In this document: in pieces, positions 1 through 6,075 of the stretch
Numbering within the stretch: the stretch's first letter is position 1
How the letters are laid out: the number at the start of each line of letters is the position of its first letter
NCBI GenBank assembly: GCA_003660555.1
Contig: QMUK01000041.1
Coordinates: 1 to 10,367 of the forward strand
Direction: 5' to 3'
Length of the DNA: 10,367 nt
From: Thermococci archaeon
GTDB lineage: Archaea > Hadarchaeota > B88-G9
Translations under genes and position numbers: made by a program
Notes under the pieces: model-generated
Databases searched by the model: none
What the model was told of the DNA's origin: nothing
What the model saw: the letters and a program-made list of their open reading frames with translations, nothing else

Positions 1-106
1 AAAATTATCTCAGCGATTTGCTTGGGGTAAAGGTTGATTTGGTTGAAAAATCTGCATTAAAATCAAGGATTGGCAAAGTATTCTAGGTGAGGTCGCATAC
101 TTATGA
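1..106 (+). pseudogene. 3' remnant of MntA-type minimal nucleotidyltransferase, frameshifted
   Basis: The frame starting at position 3 reads NYLSDLLGVKVDLVEKSALK and then SRIGK. This is the typical C-terminal part of the minimal nucleotidyltransferases (MntA antitoxins) that pair with HepT. After the GK codons the frame is lost: the original frame stops at 84-86 (TAG). A frame one base off continues with SILGEVAYL and stops at 104-106, overlapping the ATG of the hepT remnant (ATGA, 103-106), as in intact coupled pairs. A one-base deletion near 77-80 explains this. The catalytic GSxxRG region would lie left of the window, so the state of the 5' half is unknown. In intact pairs the enzyme AMPylates or otherwise neutralises HepT. 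Recognition is from family memory, not from a search. Confidence 0.7.
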
Positions 107-430
107 AAAGGGAAATTGGCGACTATATAGGACATTTCGGAGACTATGACTAACGCTATAGAATTCACAAGAGATATATCATATGATGAGTTCGTTAAAG
201 ATACTCTAAACTGTATATGCTGTTATCAGAGCCATAGAAAATTATTGGAGAGGTAGTCAAAATATACCAAGGGAAACTAGAAAGAAAATCCAGATATTCC
301 TTGGAGAAGCATAACTAGAATGAGAGATGAAGTTATATATGGGTATTTCGGCGTTAAGATTGAAGGAGTTTGGGAGGTTATAAAAAGAGATATACCGAAC
401 CTCAAGCCCAAATTTGGGGAGAGATTGATG
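103..430 (+). pseudogene. decayed HepT/HEPN (DUF86) toxin remnant
   Basis: Six blocks in changing frames together spell a DUF86/HepT protein. They are MKREIGDYI (103-129), DISETMTNAIEFTRDISYDE then FVKD (131-202), AVIRAIE (219-239), IIGEVVK (241-261), NIPRETRKK (261-287) and PDIPWRSITRMRDEVIYGYF (290 onward) continuing to DIPNLKPKF. At least five frame changes separate them, so no full protein can be made. The HEPN RNase motif is normally R-D-x-x-x-H-x-Y. Here it reads RDEVIYGY: TAT at 338-340 stands where CAT/CAC would encode the catalytic His. HepT is a ribonuclease toxin neutralised by MntA, and the ATGA overlap with the upstream remnant matches the usual operon. Neighbouring housekeeping genes are intact, so sequencing error is an unlikely explanation for so many shifts. 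The end near 415-430 is approximate. Confidence 0.8.
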
Positions 431-477
431 GTAGGAATATTCCGCGCGACAACAAGCATTCCATGGTGCATTGCCTC

Positions 478-590
478 CAAGTCACCTAACAAGAGCATGT
501 ACCTCACTTTGTTAGCCAAATTCCCGCTTCGGGGGAACTTCACACATCCCCAACTGTTAGGCGTAATAGGGCTGTGCTCCCTTGGAAGTA
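478..590. other. hairpin-rich non-coding segment of unknown origin
   Basis: Several inverted repeats are crowded here. CTAACAA (486-492) pairs with TTGTTAG (509-515), 7 bp around a 16-nt loop. TTCCCG/CGGGGGAA (521-537) forms a short GC hairpin. AGGG/CCCT (568-582) forms a third. GTTAG-type words recur at 511-515 and 556-560. No convincing protein is read on either strand; longer open stretches here overlap the hepT remnant or lack any recognisable family. It could be the end of a decayed transposon, a structured RNA, or debris that came with the toxin-antitoxin module. No function is assigned. Confidence 0.35.
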
Positions 591-835
591 ATTCAAATAA
601 ATAAATAAAACAAATGGAGGTGAGAGCCTTGGGAAAAAGCAAGATCTATAAACTCCTGAAAGGAATTTTTAGAATTCAAACTGGTTTTGCATTAGTCAGA
701 ATGTGGTCCTTGAATAGAGTTCATCCAAGAAAAACAAATATACATCTGTTTGGCTTGATCAATAAAATGAGGCGGAGAAAGACGAAATGAGTTTCAAAGC
801 CCAACTCTCTGTTCGCTATCGCTCACGCCTAACAG
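554..835. repeat. 11-bp inverted repeat flanking a 260-bp segment
   Basis: CTGTTAGGCGT at 554-564 is the exact reverse complement of ACGCCTAACAG at 825-835. Similarity continues weakly outward: both arms have ACAT a few bases beyond the repeat. The arms enclose the small ORF at 629-790. No flanking target-site duplication was recognised. The arrangement resembles the remains of a small mobile element, but an 11-bp match alone is not proof. Confidence 0.4.
629..790 (+). CDS. small basic protein, unrecognised (53 aa)
   Basis: A TTG start at 629 is preceded by GGAGGTGA (616-623) with a 5-nt spacer, the same SD and spacing as the thermosome gene downstream. The frame stays open for 53 residues (MGKSKIYKLLKGIFRIQTGF...) to TGA at 788-790; an in-frame ATG at 614 would overlap the SD. 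The product is strongly basic, with a C-terminal MRRRKTK tail, no cysteines and no membrane segment. I do not recognise it. A faint likeness to ribosomal protein L39e (short, basic, NRV-HP and RR-rich end) is too weak for a name. The ORF sits inside the 554/835 inverted repeat and next to decayed genes, so it may itself be a remnant. The SD is the main support; there is no clear promoter at a suitable distance, although an A/T-rich run lies at 594-609. Confidence 0.35.
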   Translation: MGKSKIYKLLKGIFRIQTGFALVRMWSLNRVHPRKTNIHLFGLINKMRRRKTK

Positions 836-883
836 GTGTATGTCTACTTCGCTATTACCTCTCTAAATTCCTCACTTCGCTCG
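812..883. repeat. degenerate TTCGCT repeats in the 791-982 gap
   Basis: TTCGCTAT occurs at 812-819 and 848-855, and TTCGCTCG at 876-883. The last two share a longer imperfect unit (ACTTCGCTATTACCTC at 846-861 and ACTTCGCTCGTAACCTC at 874-890, 28 bp apart). No gene is visible between 791 and the thermosome promoter. The copies are too few and too degenerate for a CRISPR array. They may be the edge of a decayed element. Confidence 0.35.
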
Positions 884-982
884 TAACCTCAGATATGCTC
901 AGAACGCTAAGTGAGACGTTTTCAGGATTGATTTAGAGCTACTACTATGTTTTGCAACACCTAGGAGACAATGAGTTCTCAC

Positions 983-997
983 AGAAAAGTTTAAATA
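983..997 (+). promoter_or_regulatory. thermosome promoter (BRE + TATA)
   Basis: AGAAAAG (983-989) followed by TTTAAATA (990-997) is a textbook archaeal BRE/TATA pair. Transcription should start about 25 nt after the TATA centre, near 1018-1020, giving a leader of roughly 40 nt that contains the SD GGAGGTGA (1045-1052). No heat-shock regulator site is recognised with confidence. Confidence 0.8.
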
Positions 998-1057
998 CTA
1001 GTGATAAGGAACGTCCGAGTCCGGTAGGAATACCTTGAAAATACGGAGGTGACTGGA

Positions 1058-2704
1058 ATGGCAGCCCAAATGGGTGGTACCCCAATACTCGTCTTGCCAG
1101 AAGGTTACAGAAGGTATCTGGGTAGAGATGCTCAAAGAACAAATATACTGGCAGCTAGAGTAATAGGAGAGGCAGTTAGAACCACTTTGGGTCCAAGGGG
1201 AATGGACAAAATGCTAGTAGATCAATTCGGAGACGTAGTGGTTACAAACGATGGAGCCACTATACTAGATGAGATAGAGGTAGAACACCCAGCTGCTAAG
1301 ATGATGGTGGAAGTGGCCAAGACTCAGGACGACGAAGTCGGGGACGGAACAACCACAGCTGTTGTTTTAGCCGCTGAACTTTTGAAGAGAGCTGAAGAAC
1401 TATTGGATCAAGGGATACACCCAACCATAATAGTGAGCGGATATAGGAAAGCCGCAAGTAAGGCAATAGAAGTCCTTGAAGAAATATCTGAGGAGGTGAA
1501 CATAGACAACGATGAGGAGTTAAGGAGGATAGCCATAACATCCATGAACAGCAAGGGCGTAGAAGCAGCTAAGGAACACCTAGCAGAGGTAGCAGTAAAG
1601 GCAGTGAAGATGATAATGGAGAAGGAAAACGGTGGATTCAAAGTAGACACAGATTATATAAAACTAGAAAAGAAAGAAGGAGAAAGCCTCTTTGACACTG
1701 AACTCATAAACGGAATAGTAATAGATAAAGAGGTCGTCCATCCAGGAATGCCCAAGAGAATAGAGAACGCAAAAATAGCAATATTAAACTGTCCGATAGA
1801 AGTGAAAGAGACTGAAACTGATGCAGAGATAAGAATACACTCACCGGACCAACTAAAGGCCTTCCTAGAGGAAGAAGAAAGGATGTTAAAGGAGATGGTC
1901 GACAAGATAAAGGAGGCTGGAGCTAACGTAGTGTTCACCCAGAAGGGAATAGACGACTTGGCCCAACACTACCTAGCGAAGGCAGGAATAATGGCGGTGA
2001 GAAGAGTCAAGAAATCTGATATAGAGAAGTTATCTAGAGCTACAGGTGGAAGAATAGTGACCAGAATAGAGGATCTAACTCCAGATGACCTAGGAGAGGC
2101 AGGATTGGTAGAGGAGAAGAAGATAGCTGGAGACGAAATGATATTCGTTAGAGACTGCAAGAATCCAAAAGCAGTGAGTATTCTAATAAGGGGAGGAACC
2201 GAACACGTGGTAGACGAAGCAGAAAGGGCCCTCAATGACGCAATAAATGTTGTAGCAGATGTAATAGAAGAAAACAAGATAGTGCCGGGAGGAGGAGCTG
2301 TAGAAATAGAGTTAGCAAAGAGAATAAGGGAATATGCTGAAACAATAGGTGGGAGAGAACAATTGGCCATAGAAGCATTTGCCAATGCTATGGAAATAGT
2401 TCCCATGACCCTCGCCGAAAACGGGGGATTGGATGCCATAGACATAGTTGTTGAGTTGAGGGCCAAACACGAAGAACGGGACGGAAAAGGTTATGGGGTA
2501 AATGTCTTGGAGGGGAAGGTCAGCGACATGTTCCAGTTAGGAGTAGTGGAACCATTGAAGGTCAAGAAACAGGCGATAAAGTCAGCTAGTGAGGCAGCTC
2601 AAATGATACTGAGAATAGATGACATAATAGCAGCCTCAAAGATGGAGAAAGAGAAAGAGGGCGAAGAAGGAGTAGAGGAGGAGGAAAGTGGCACTGAGTT
2701 CTAG
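1058..2704 (+). CDS. thsA: thermosome subunit (group II chaperonin)
   Basis: This is an ATP-dependent cytosolic chaperonin of the TCP-1/Cpn60 group II family, which folds proteins inside an eight- or nine-fold double ring with a built-in lid. The 548-residue length is standard. Family motifs are in place: [12 protein letters not shown] at residues 44-55, NDGATIL at 64-70, the nucleotide-binding GDGTTT at 95-100, VVPGGGA-like [11 protein letters not shown] in the second equatorial half, and an acidic low-complexity C-terminal tail. The ATG at 1058 is chosen because GGAGGTGA (1045-1052) lies 5 nt upstream. A GTG at 1049 is in frame but is part of that SD, so it is a poor start. The gene has its own promoter. 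Its last 17 bases overlap a possible GTG start of rpoK, so the two genes may be cotranscribed. The subunit type (alpha/beta/gamma) cannot be decided here, so the symbol is generic. Confidence 0.97.
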   Translation: MAAQMGGTPILVLPEGYRRYLGRDAQRTNILAARVIGEAVRTTLGPRGMDKMLVDQFGDVVVTNDGATILDEIEVEHPAAKMMVEVAKTQDDEVGDGTTTAVVLAAELLKRAEELLDQGIHPTIIVSGYRKAASKAIEVLEEISEEVNIDNDEELRRIAITSMNSKGVEAAKEHLAEVAVKAVKMIMEKENGGFKVDTDYIKLEKKEGESLFDTELINGIVIDKEVVHPGMPKRIENAKIAILNCPIEVKETETDAEIRIHSPDQLKAFLEEEERMLKEMVDKIKEAGANVVFTQKGIDDLAQHYLAKAGIMAVRRVKKSDIEKLSRATGGRIVTRIEDLTPDDLGEAGLVEEKKIAGDEMIFVRDCKNPKAVSILIRGGTEHVVDEAERALNDAINVVADVIEENKIVPGGGAVEIELAKRIREYAETIGGREQLAIEAFANAMEIVPMTLAENGGLDAIDIVVELRAKHEERDGKGYGVNVLEGKVSDMFQLGVVEPLKVKKQAIKSASEAAQMILRIDDIIAASKMEKEKEGEEGVEEEESGTEF

Positions 2705-2963
2705 CATCTCTCCCCAATCCAAAATTTTTAGAGGTGTCCCCTTGGGGAAAGATAGGAATGAGAGCAGGAAATACACGAGGTTTGAAAAAGCCAGAATAAT
2801 AGGTGCTAGGGCTCTCCAATTGGCAATGGGAGCCCCTCCCCTATTGGAGATACCCGAGGGAATGAGCGATCCAATAGAAATAGCCCTTTACGAGTTTGAG
2901 AATGGTGCCATACCAATAACTGTAGTTAGGAAGTACCCCAGTGGTAGGAAGGAACTAGTTTAA
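2688..2963 (+). CDS. rpoK: DNA-directed RNA polymerase subunit K (Rpb6/omega homologue)
   Basis: RpoK is the archaeal Rpb6/omega counterpart; it clamps the largest subunit and aids polymerase assembly. [20 protein letters not shown] followed by GAPPLLEIP and [17 protein letters not shown] covers the whole conserved core, from about residue 28 to the end. Two starts are possible. GTG 2688 has GGAGG at 2677-2681 six bases upstream, overlaps the thermosome end by 17 bp and gives 91 aa. TTG 2742 has GAGGTG (2731-2736) five bases upstream and gives 73 aa. The first 18 residues of the longer form are low in complexity and not part of the family core. I list the longer form, but the shorter is about equally likely. 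It sits directly after the thermosome gene and before TFB. Confidence 0.92.
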   Translation: MALSSSISPQSKIFRGVPLGKDRNESRKYTRFEKARIIGARALQLAMGAPPLLEIPEGMSDPIEIALYEFENGAIPITVVRKYPSGRKELV

Positions 2964-3006
2964 TTGTAGTACTCGGACACTATCTTTGATTGAGTTGTGA
3001 TTTGTC

Positions 3007-3041
3007 GGGGGAAACTTTATATTTAGGTAAAAGCTTATAAG
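3007..3041 (+). promoter_or_regulatory. promoter region of the TFB gene
   Basis: GGGGAAAC (3007-3014) followed by TTTATATTTA (3016-3025) is a good BRE/TATA pair. It predicts initiation near 3045, about 36 nt before the GTG start. A second TATA-like word, CTTATAAG (3034-3041), would predict a start near 3062 and a very short leader. The two may be alternative promoters. Confidence 0.6.
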
Positions 3042-3046
3042 TTTTG

Positions 3047-3060
3047 CGGTCCTTCGACCG
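3047..3060 (+). promoter_or_regulatory. small hairpin in the TFB mRNA leader
   Basis: CGGTC (3047-3051) and GACCG (3056-3060) form a perfect 5-bp stem around the loop CTTC. The hairpin sits 8 nt upstream of the SD GGAGG (3069-3073) of the TFB gene and would be at the very 5' end of an mRNA started at the upstream TATA box. Its role is unknown; it may affect mRNA stability or ribosome access. Confidence 0.35.
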
Positions 3061-3080
3061 GCAACCTAGGAGGAATTGAA

Positions 3081-4088
3081 GTGCAACCGATAATTGATTT
3101 AATAAAGAAGTGTCCTGAGTGTGGGTCTGAGAATTTGAGTTACATAGAGAAAACGGGAGAGTTGGTTTGTAACGATTGTGGCCTGGTAATAGAGGAAAAC
3201 ATAATAGATTCTAGGCCAGAGTGGAGAAGTTTTGAAGACGATAAGGAGAAGGACAGATCCAGGGTGGGTCCTCCAGTTTCTCTCAGAATACATGACAAGG
3301 GGTTACACACGACGTTTTCCCTGAGGGATTTGAGTAAGTTAGACCAGTCGATATCACCAAAGAGGAGAGGAGAAATAATAAAAATGCACAGACTTCAGAG
3401 AATGATGAGAGTGTCTGGAAGTGGTGAGAGAAACTTAGTCTATGCTCTCTCCGAGCTGGATAGAATAGCTTCTGCTTTGTCTTTGCCCACTAATGTTAGA
3501 GAGGAGGCAGCTAGACTATATAGGATGGTTGTGGAGCAAAAAGCTGGAAGAGGAAGGAGAATAGAAGAAATAGTGGCTGCTTGTGTATACGCTACCTGTA
3601 GAAAGATGAAAATATCTAGGACATTGGATGAAATAGCAGCAGTAACCAACTTGAAGACCAGAGACATAGGAAAAACATATAGGCTAATAGCTAAGAAAAT
3701 GGGAATGAAAATGAGCCCTTCAAATCCGTCAGAGTACATACTCAGATTTTCAAGCGACTTAAAGCTCTCTGAGGAGGCAACTACCTTGGCAATGGAAATA
3801 GCTAAGGAAGCTGAGAAAAAGCAAATAGCCATGTCTAGGAAACCACAGGGAGTAGCTGCAGCTGCCATATACTTAGCATCGGAGATAAAGGGAGAAGCCA
3901 AAACACAGAGTGAAATAGCAAGAGTAGCTAGGGTCACCGAGGTAACGATAAGACACGTACTCAAGGAACTGGTCGATAAGCTCGATATGGTCAAAGAATA
4001 TATGAAAAGAGAAGAGGAAAGGAAAATGAGAGCAAAAAGAATAGAGGAGAGCAAGGAGATAGAGGCAATCGTTAAGTCAACTCCTTGA
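3081..4088 (+). CDS. tfb: transcription initiation factor IIB (TFB)
   Basis: TFB recruits RNA polymerase to TBP-bound promoters and sets transcription direction through BRE contacts. Seen in order in the 335 residues: an N-terminal zinc ribbon with Cys11, Cys14, Cys30 and Cys33 (CPECG...CNDCG), the B-reader/linker around IDSRPEWRSFEDD, and two cyclin folds. The first fold includes AARLYRMVV and AACVYATCRK; the second includes GVAAAAIYLAS and the recognition-helix region EVTIRHVLKEL. The tail is Lys/Glu-rich. The GTG start at 3081 is supported by GGAGG at 3069-3073 with a 7-nt spacer and by the family N terminus. The 3' end overlaps the convergent rio2 gene by 17 bp; a run of seven T at 4296-4302 inside rio2 could end transcription. 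The symbol is generic because archaea often have several TFBs. Confidence 0.97.
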   Translation: MQPIIDLIKKCPECGSENLSYIEKTGELVCNDCGLVIEENIIDSRPEWRSFEDDKEKDRSRVGPPVSLRIHDKGLHTTFSLRDLSKLDQSISPKRRGEIIKMHRLQRMMRVSGSGERNLVYALSELDRIASALSLPTNVREEAARLYRMVVEQKAGRGRRIEEIVAACVYATCRKMKISRTLDEIAAVTNLKTRDIGKTYRLIAKKMGMKMSPSNPSEYILRFSSDLKLSEEATTLAMEIAKEAEKKQIAMSRKPQGVAAAAIYLASEIKGEAKTQSEIARVARVTEVTIRHVLKELVDKLDMVKEYMKREEERKMRAKRIEESKEIEAIVKSTP

Positions 4089-4959
4089 TTAGTTCTCCTG
4101 CAGCTTGAACGTCTATGCGATATTTGTTACTAAAATGGGCAGAGATCCTAGAGATGTCTCTCCGGATCAGTTCCTCTGACCCTGAATACTCGGGATGGAC
4201 ACTCTGTGGAAAATCTATGTAGTAGAATTCATCGTCCTCTGAGACGAGCACGTTGAATTCATTGAAGTCTCCGTGAACCACCCCATTCTCAACCATTTTT
4301 TTGTAATCATCGAGTATGGTGTGGAAGGCCTCCTCTGCATCTTCTACCACGACTTTGTTAAGTTGGGGTGCTGGCACCTTGTCTCTGGTTATCATTTCCA
4401 TGGCAACAGCATGTCTATTCAATCCTAATGGCTTAGGAACGTTGACTTTACTCCTTAGAACCTCTAAAGAGTGCATCTCTATTTGAGCTTTAGCCCTAGG
4501 TACATCTATCTCGAATTCATCTATTTTTAGCTCACTTCCACGTATTCTAATTGCCATGTAGGCTAGAGACTTCTCTATTTTCTTAAATTCTTGGGAATAA
4601 TACCTGTGAAGCTTAACAGCAACAGCTTTTCTCCCTCGTTTTGAAATCAGTATAGTAGCCTCTTTTCCACAGGCCACTATGTCTCCAATTTCACCTATTG
4701 CGCCGTGGTTTCTGAGGTCCCATAGGGCGAGGGTATCCAATCCTCTCTCCGTGAGCCTAGAACAAACTTCTCCGAACGATGGGACGTTCCTCAGGACTAT
4801 TAGATTCATCCTAGCCAAATCTGAAATTCTCTTGTTTATTTCTCTTCCTTTAAATGGCAGCTTCTCGTGTAATTTGCTCAGAGGAATCCACTCGTATCTC
4901 TCTCTAAGCCCGTCCATAGCTCTCATTATGGCTATGTCCCTCTTGTCCACTATCCTCAT
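4072..4959 (-). CDS. rio2: RIO2-family serine/threonine kinase/ATPase
   Basis: RIO2 is an atypical kinase/ATPase that acts in late maturation of the small ribosomal subunit. The 295 residues show the RIO2 layout. An N-terminal winged helix spans about 1-85 (RDIAIMRAMDGLRERYEWIP...). A nucleotide loop region IVACGKEATILIS lies at 94-106 with the ATP-binding Lys116 (VAVKLHR). The catalytic loop VVHGDFNEFNVL at 227-238 contains Asp231. The metal-binding Asp249 lies in YYIDFPQSVHPEY, the RIO2 signature. The ATG at 4959 has AGGTGG four bases upstream (4964-4969), and the N terminus aligns with the family. A TATA-like word lies only about 15 nt upstream of the ATG, too close for a normal start, so the promoter is unclear. 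The gene is divergent from moxR and convergent with the TFB gene. Confidence 0.95.
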   Translation of the reverse strand: MRIVDKRDIAIMRAMDGLRERYEWIPLSKLHEKLPFKGREINKRISDLARMNLIVLRNVPSFGEVCSRLTERGLDTLALWDLRNHGAIGEIGDIVACGKEATILISKRGRKAVAVKLHRYYSQEFKKIEKSLAYMAIRIRGSELKIDEFEIDVPRAKAQIEMHSLEVLRSKVNVPKPLGLNRHAVAMEMITRDKVPAPQLNKVVVEDAEEAFHTILDDYKKMVENGVVHGDFNEFNVLVSEDDEFYYIDFPQSVHPEYSGSEELIRRDISRISAHFSNKYRIDVQAAGELIKELT

Positions 4960-4970
4960 CGGACCACCTT

Positions 4971-4977
4971 TTTATAT
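4971..4977 (+). promoter_or_regulatory. TATA box for the putative C/D box sRNA
   Basis: TTTATAT at 4971-4977 predicts transcription starting about 26 nt downstream, near 4998-5001. This is at the 5' stem of the sRNA candidate. Read on the other strand (ATATAAA) it would place initiation inside rio2, so the plus-strand reading fits better. No good BRE is visible on either side. Confidence 0.4.
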
Positions 4978-4995
4978 GATCGTGAGAGTAGGATC

Positions 4996-5056
4996 GTTGC
5001 CGATGATGATGAATTCAATAGGTCCTGGTGCCTTTTAGGAGGTGAACTGAGGCAAC
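4996..5056 (+). ncRNA. candidate C/D box sRNA (2'-O-methylation guide)
   Basis: The segment has the frame of an archaeal C/D box sRNA. GTTGCC (4996-5001) and GGCAAC (5051-5056) form a perfect 6-bp terminal stem. Box C ATGATGA occurs in two overlapping registers (5003-5009 and 5006-5012). Box D CTGA (5047-5050) touches the 3' stem directly. The total length of about 60 nt is typical. The internal boxes are weak: CTGG at 5025-5028 could be D', and a GTG-only C' follows with no loop. With those boxes both guide spacers are 12 nt (5013-5024 and 5035-5046). The second contains AGGAGGTGA (5037-5045), complementary to the UCACCUCCU end of archaeal 16S rRNA. By the fifth-base rule the C at the fourth position of that target would be methylated. 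As an SD it has no usable start codon: its GTG is followed at once by a stop, and no other start occurs before 5085. One unpaired G (5002) separates stem and box C, which is a weakness. Confidence 0.5.
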
Positions 5057-5078
5057 TTATAATCTAGAATTCCCCTAG

Positions 5079-5085
5079 TATTTAT
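5079..5085 (+). promoter_or_regulatory. TATA box of the moxR operon
   Basis: TATTTAT at 5079-5085 would start transcription near 5107-5110, a few bases before the TTG at 5114, so the moxR mRNA would be nearly leaderless. This fits the absence of an SD before moxR. Another TATA-like word, CTTATAAT (5056-5063), lies upstream. Confidence 0.45.
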
Positions 5086-5113
5086 TGTTTCTTAGAAAGA
5101 CTTTTCTGTACTA

Positions 5114-6034
5114 TTGCAAAAAGAACAGAAGGGCACAGGCTTGGAAGAGATTGTTAGAGAGATACAGCAAAACTTCGGAATAGTAGGTAGAGATGAAGAG
5201 ATAAAAAAAGCGATAGCAGCCAAAATGGCCGGAAAACACCTATTGATAGAGGGAGAAGTTGGAACAGGGAAGACCACACTCGCTGTAGCTATATCTAAGT
5301 ACTTCAACCAACCCTTATTTAGGATAGACGGGGACGAGAGAATGACCGAAGCCAAACTCGTGGGACACTTCGATCCTCCCATGGTGGTGAGGAAGGGATA
5401 CACTTGGGAAGCCTTCGTCCCAGGCCCCTTGGTCAGAGCCATGAAGGAAGGAGGAATACTATTCATAAACGAGCTGAATAGGCTCCCAGAGGGTACTCAG
5501 AACGTCTTACTTCCAGCTATGGATGAGGGAAAGATATACATACCGAAACTCGGAGAGATAAACGCCAAGGATGGATTCACAGTTATAGCTACAGAGAATC
5601 CCAGCGAACACGTTGGAACAACACCTCTCAGCGAGGCCATTAGGGACAGATTCGTTCTGATAAGTTTGGAATATCAGTCAGAGGATGAGGAGATCGAAAT
5701 AGTCACACTGAGAAGTGGATGCTCTAGGGAAATAGCTGAGAAGTCCGTCAAAATAACTAGACTCACTAGGGAACATCCTGACATAAAGAGGGGATCCTCT
5801 GTGAGGGGAGCAATAGACATAGCGTCCTTAGTTGAAAAAATCGGAAATGGGCTAGAGTTGAGTTCATGGATAGATGCTTCTTTAATGGCTCTATCTACCA
5901 AAATAGAGTTGAATGACGGGACGAACAGATCAATAAGGGAGATAATCGAGGAAATAGTCCTCAAGGCAATCAAGGATTTTCCTGGAGGGAGAGAGGAGCT
6001 AGGCCTCTCGATGATTCAGAGGAAGTCAATGTAA
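5114..6034 (+). CDS. moxR: MoxR-family AAA+ ATPase
   Basis: MoxR ATPases are cytosolic AAA+ chaperones that work with VWA-domain partners to activate or assemble other proteins or complexes; the client here is unknown. In the 306 residues: Walker A GEVGTGKT at 47-54, the MoxR-typical DGDERMTEAKLVGHFDPP segment at 72-89, Walker B ILFINELNR at 115-123, sensor 1 ATENP at 159-163, the arginine-finger region AIRDRF at 175-180, and a helical lid after it. The start is TTG 5114: an in-frame stop lies at 5093-5095 and the only other early start is TTG 5141. No SD is seen, in keeping with a leaderless mRNA. The VWA gene begins 41 bp downstream. Confidence 0.93.
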   Translation: MQKEQKGTGLEEIVREIQQNFGIVGRDEEIKKAIAAKMAGKHLLIEGEVGTGKTTLAVAISKYFNQPLFRIDGDERMTEAKLVGHFDPPMVVRKGYTWEAFVPGPLVRAMKEGGILFINELNRLPEGTQNVLLPAMDEGKIYIPKLGEINAKDGFTVIATENPSEHVGTTPLSEAIRDRFVLISLEYQSEDEEIEIVTLRSGCSREIAEKSVKITRLTREHPDIKRGSSVRGAIDIASLVEKIGNGLELSSWIDASLMALSTKIELNDGTNRSIREIIEEIVLKAIKDFPGGREELGLSMIQRKSM

Positions 6035-6075
6035 AAGAAGGAGATGATGAGGAAACACTGATACTAAGGAATGGA

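Noticed and set aside
320-604. A 94-codon plus-strand open frame from ATG 320
   Set aside because: Its first 30 or so codons are the last block of the broken hepT gene. The ATG is the internal Met of the RMRD motif, and the rest runs into unrelated non-coding sequence.
277-642. A 121-codon minus-strand open frame
   Set aside because: It runs antisense to the hepT remnant and across the hairpin region, has no SD or promoter and belongs to no family I recognise. A TnpB C-terminal fragment was considered for its middle part, but the likeness was too vague.
812-890. CRISPR array from the TTCGCT repeats
   Set aside because: Only three short degenerate copies with unequal spacing (36 and 28 bp) and no conserved full-length repeat.
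1049-1060. GTG 1049 as the thermosome start
   Set aside because: The GTG is part of the SD GGAGGTGA; ATG 1058 lies at the proper 5-nt spacing and gives the usual N terminus.
4679-5038. Plus-strand open frame ending in MMMNSIGPGAF
   Set aside because: It lies antisense to rio2 for most of its length, and its run of Met codons is the box C of the sRNA candidate. No protein family is recognisable.
6044-6061. ATGATGA followed by CTGA as a second C/D box RNA
   Set aside because: Only 7 nt separate the boxes and there is no terminal stem; it is just the moxR-VWA junction.
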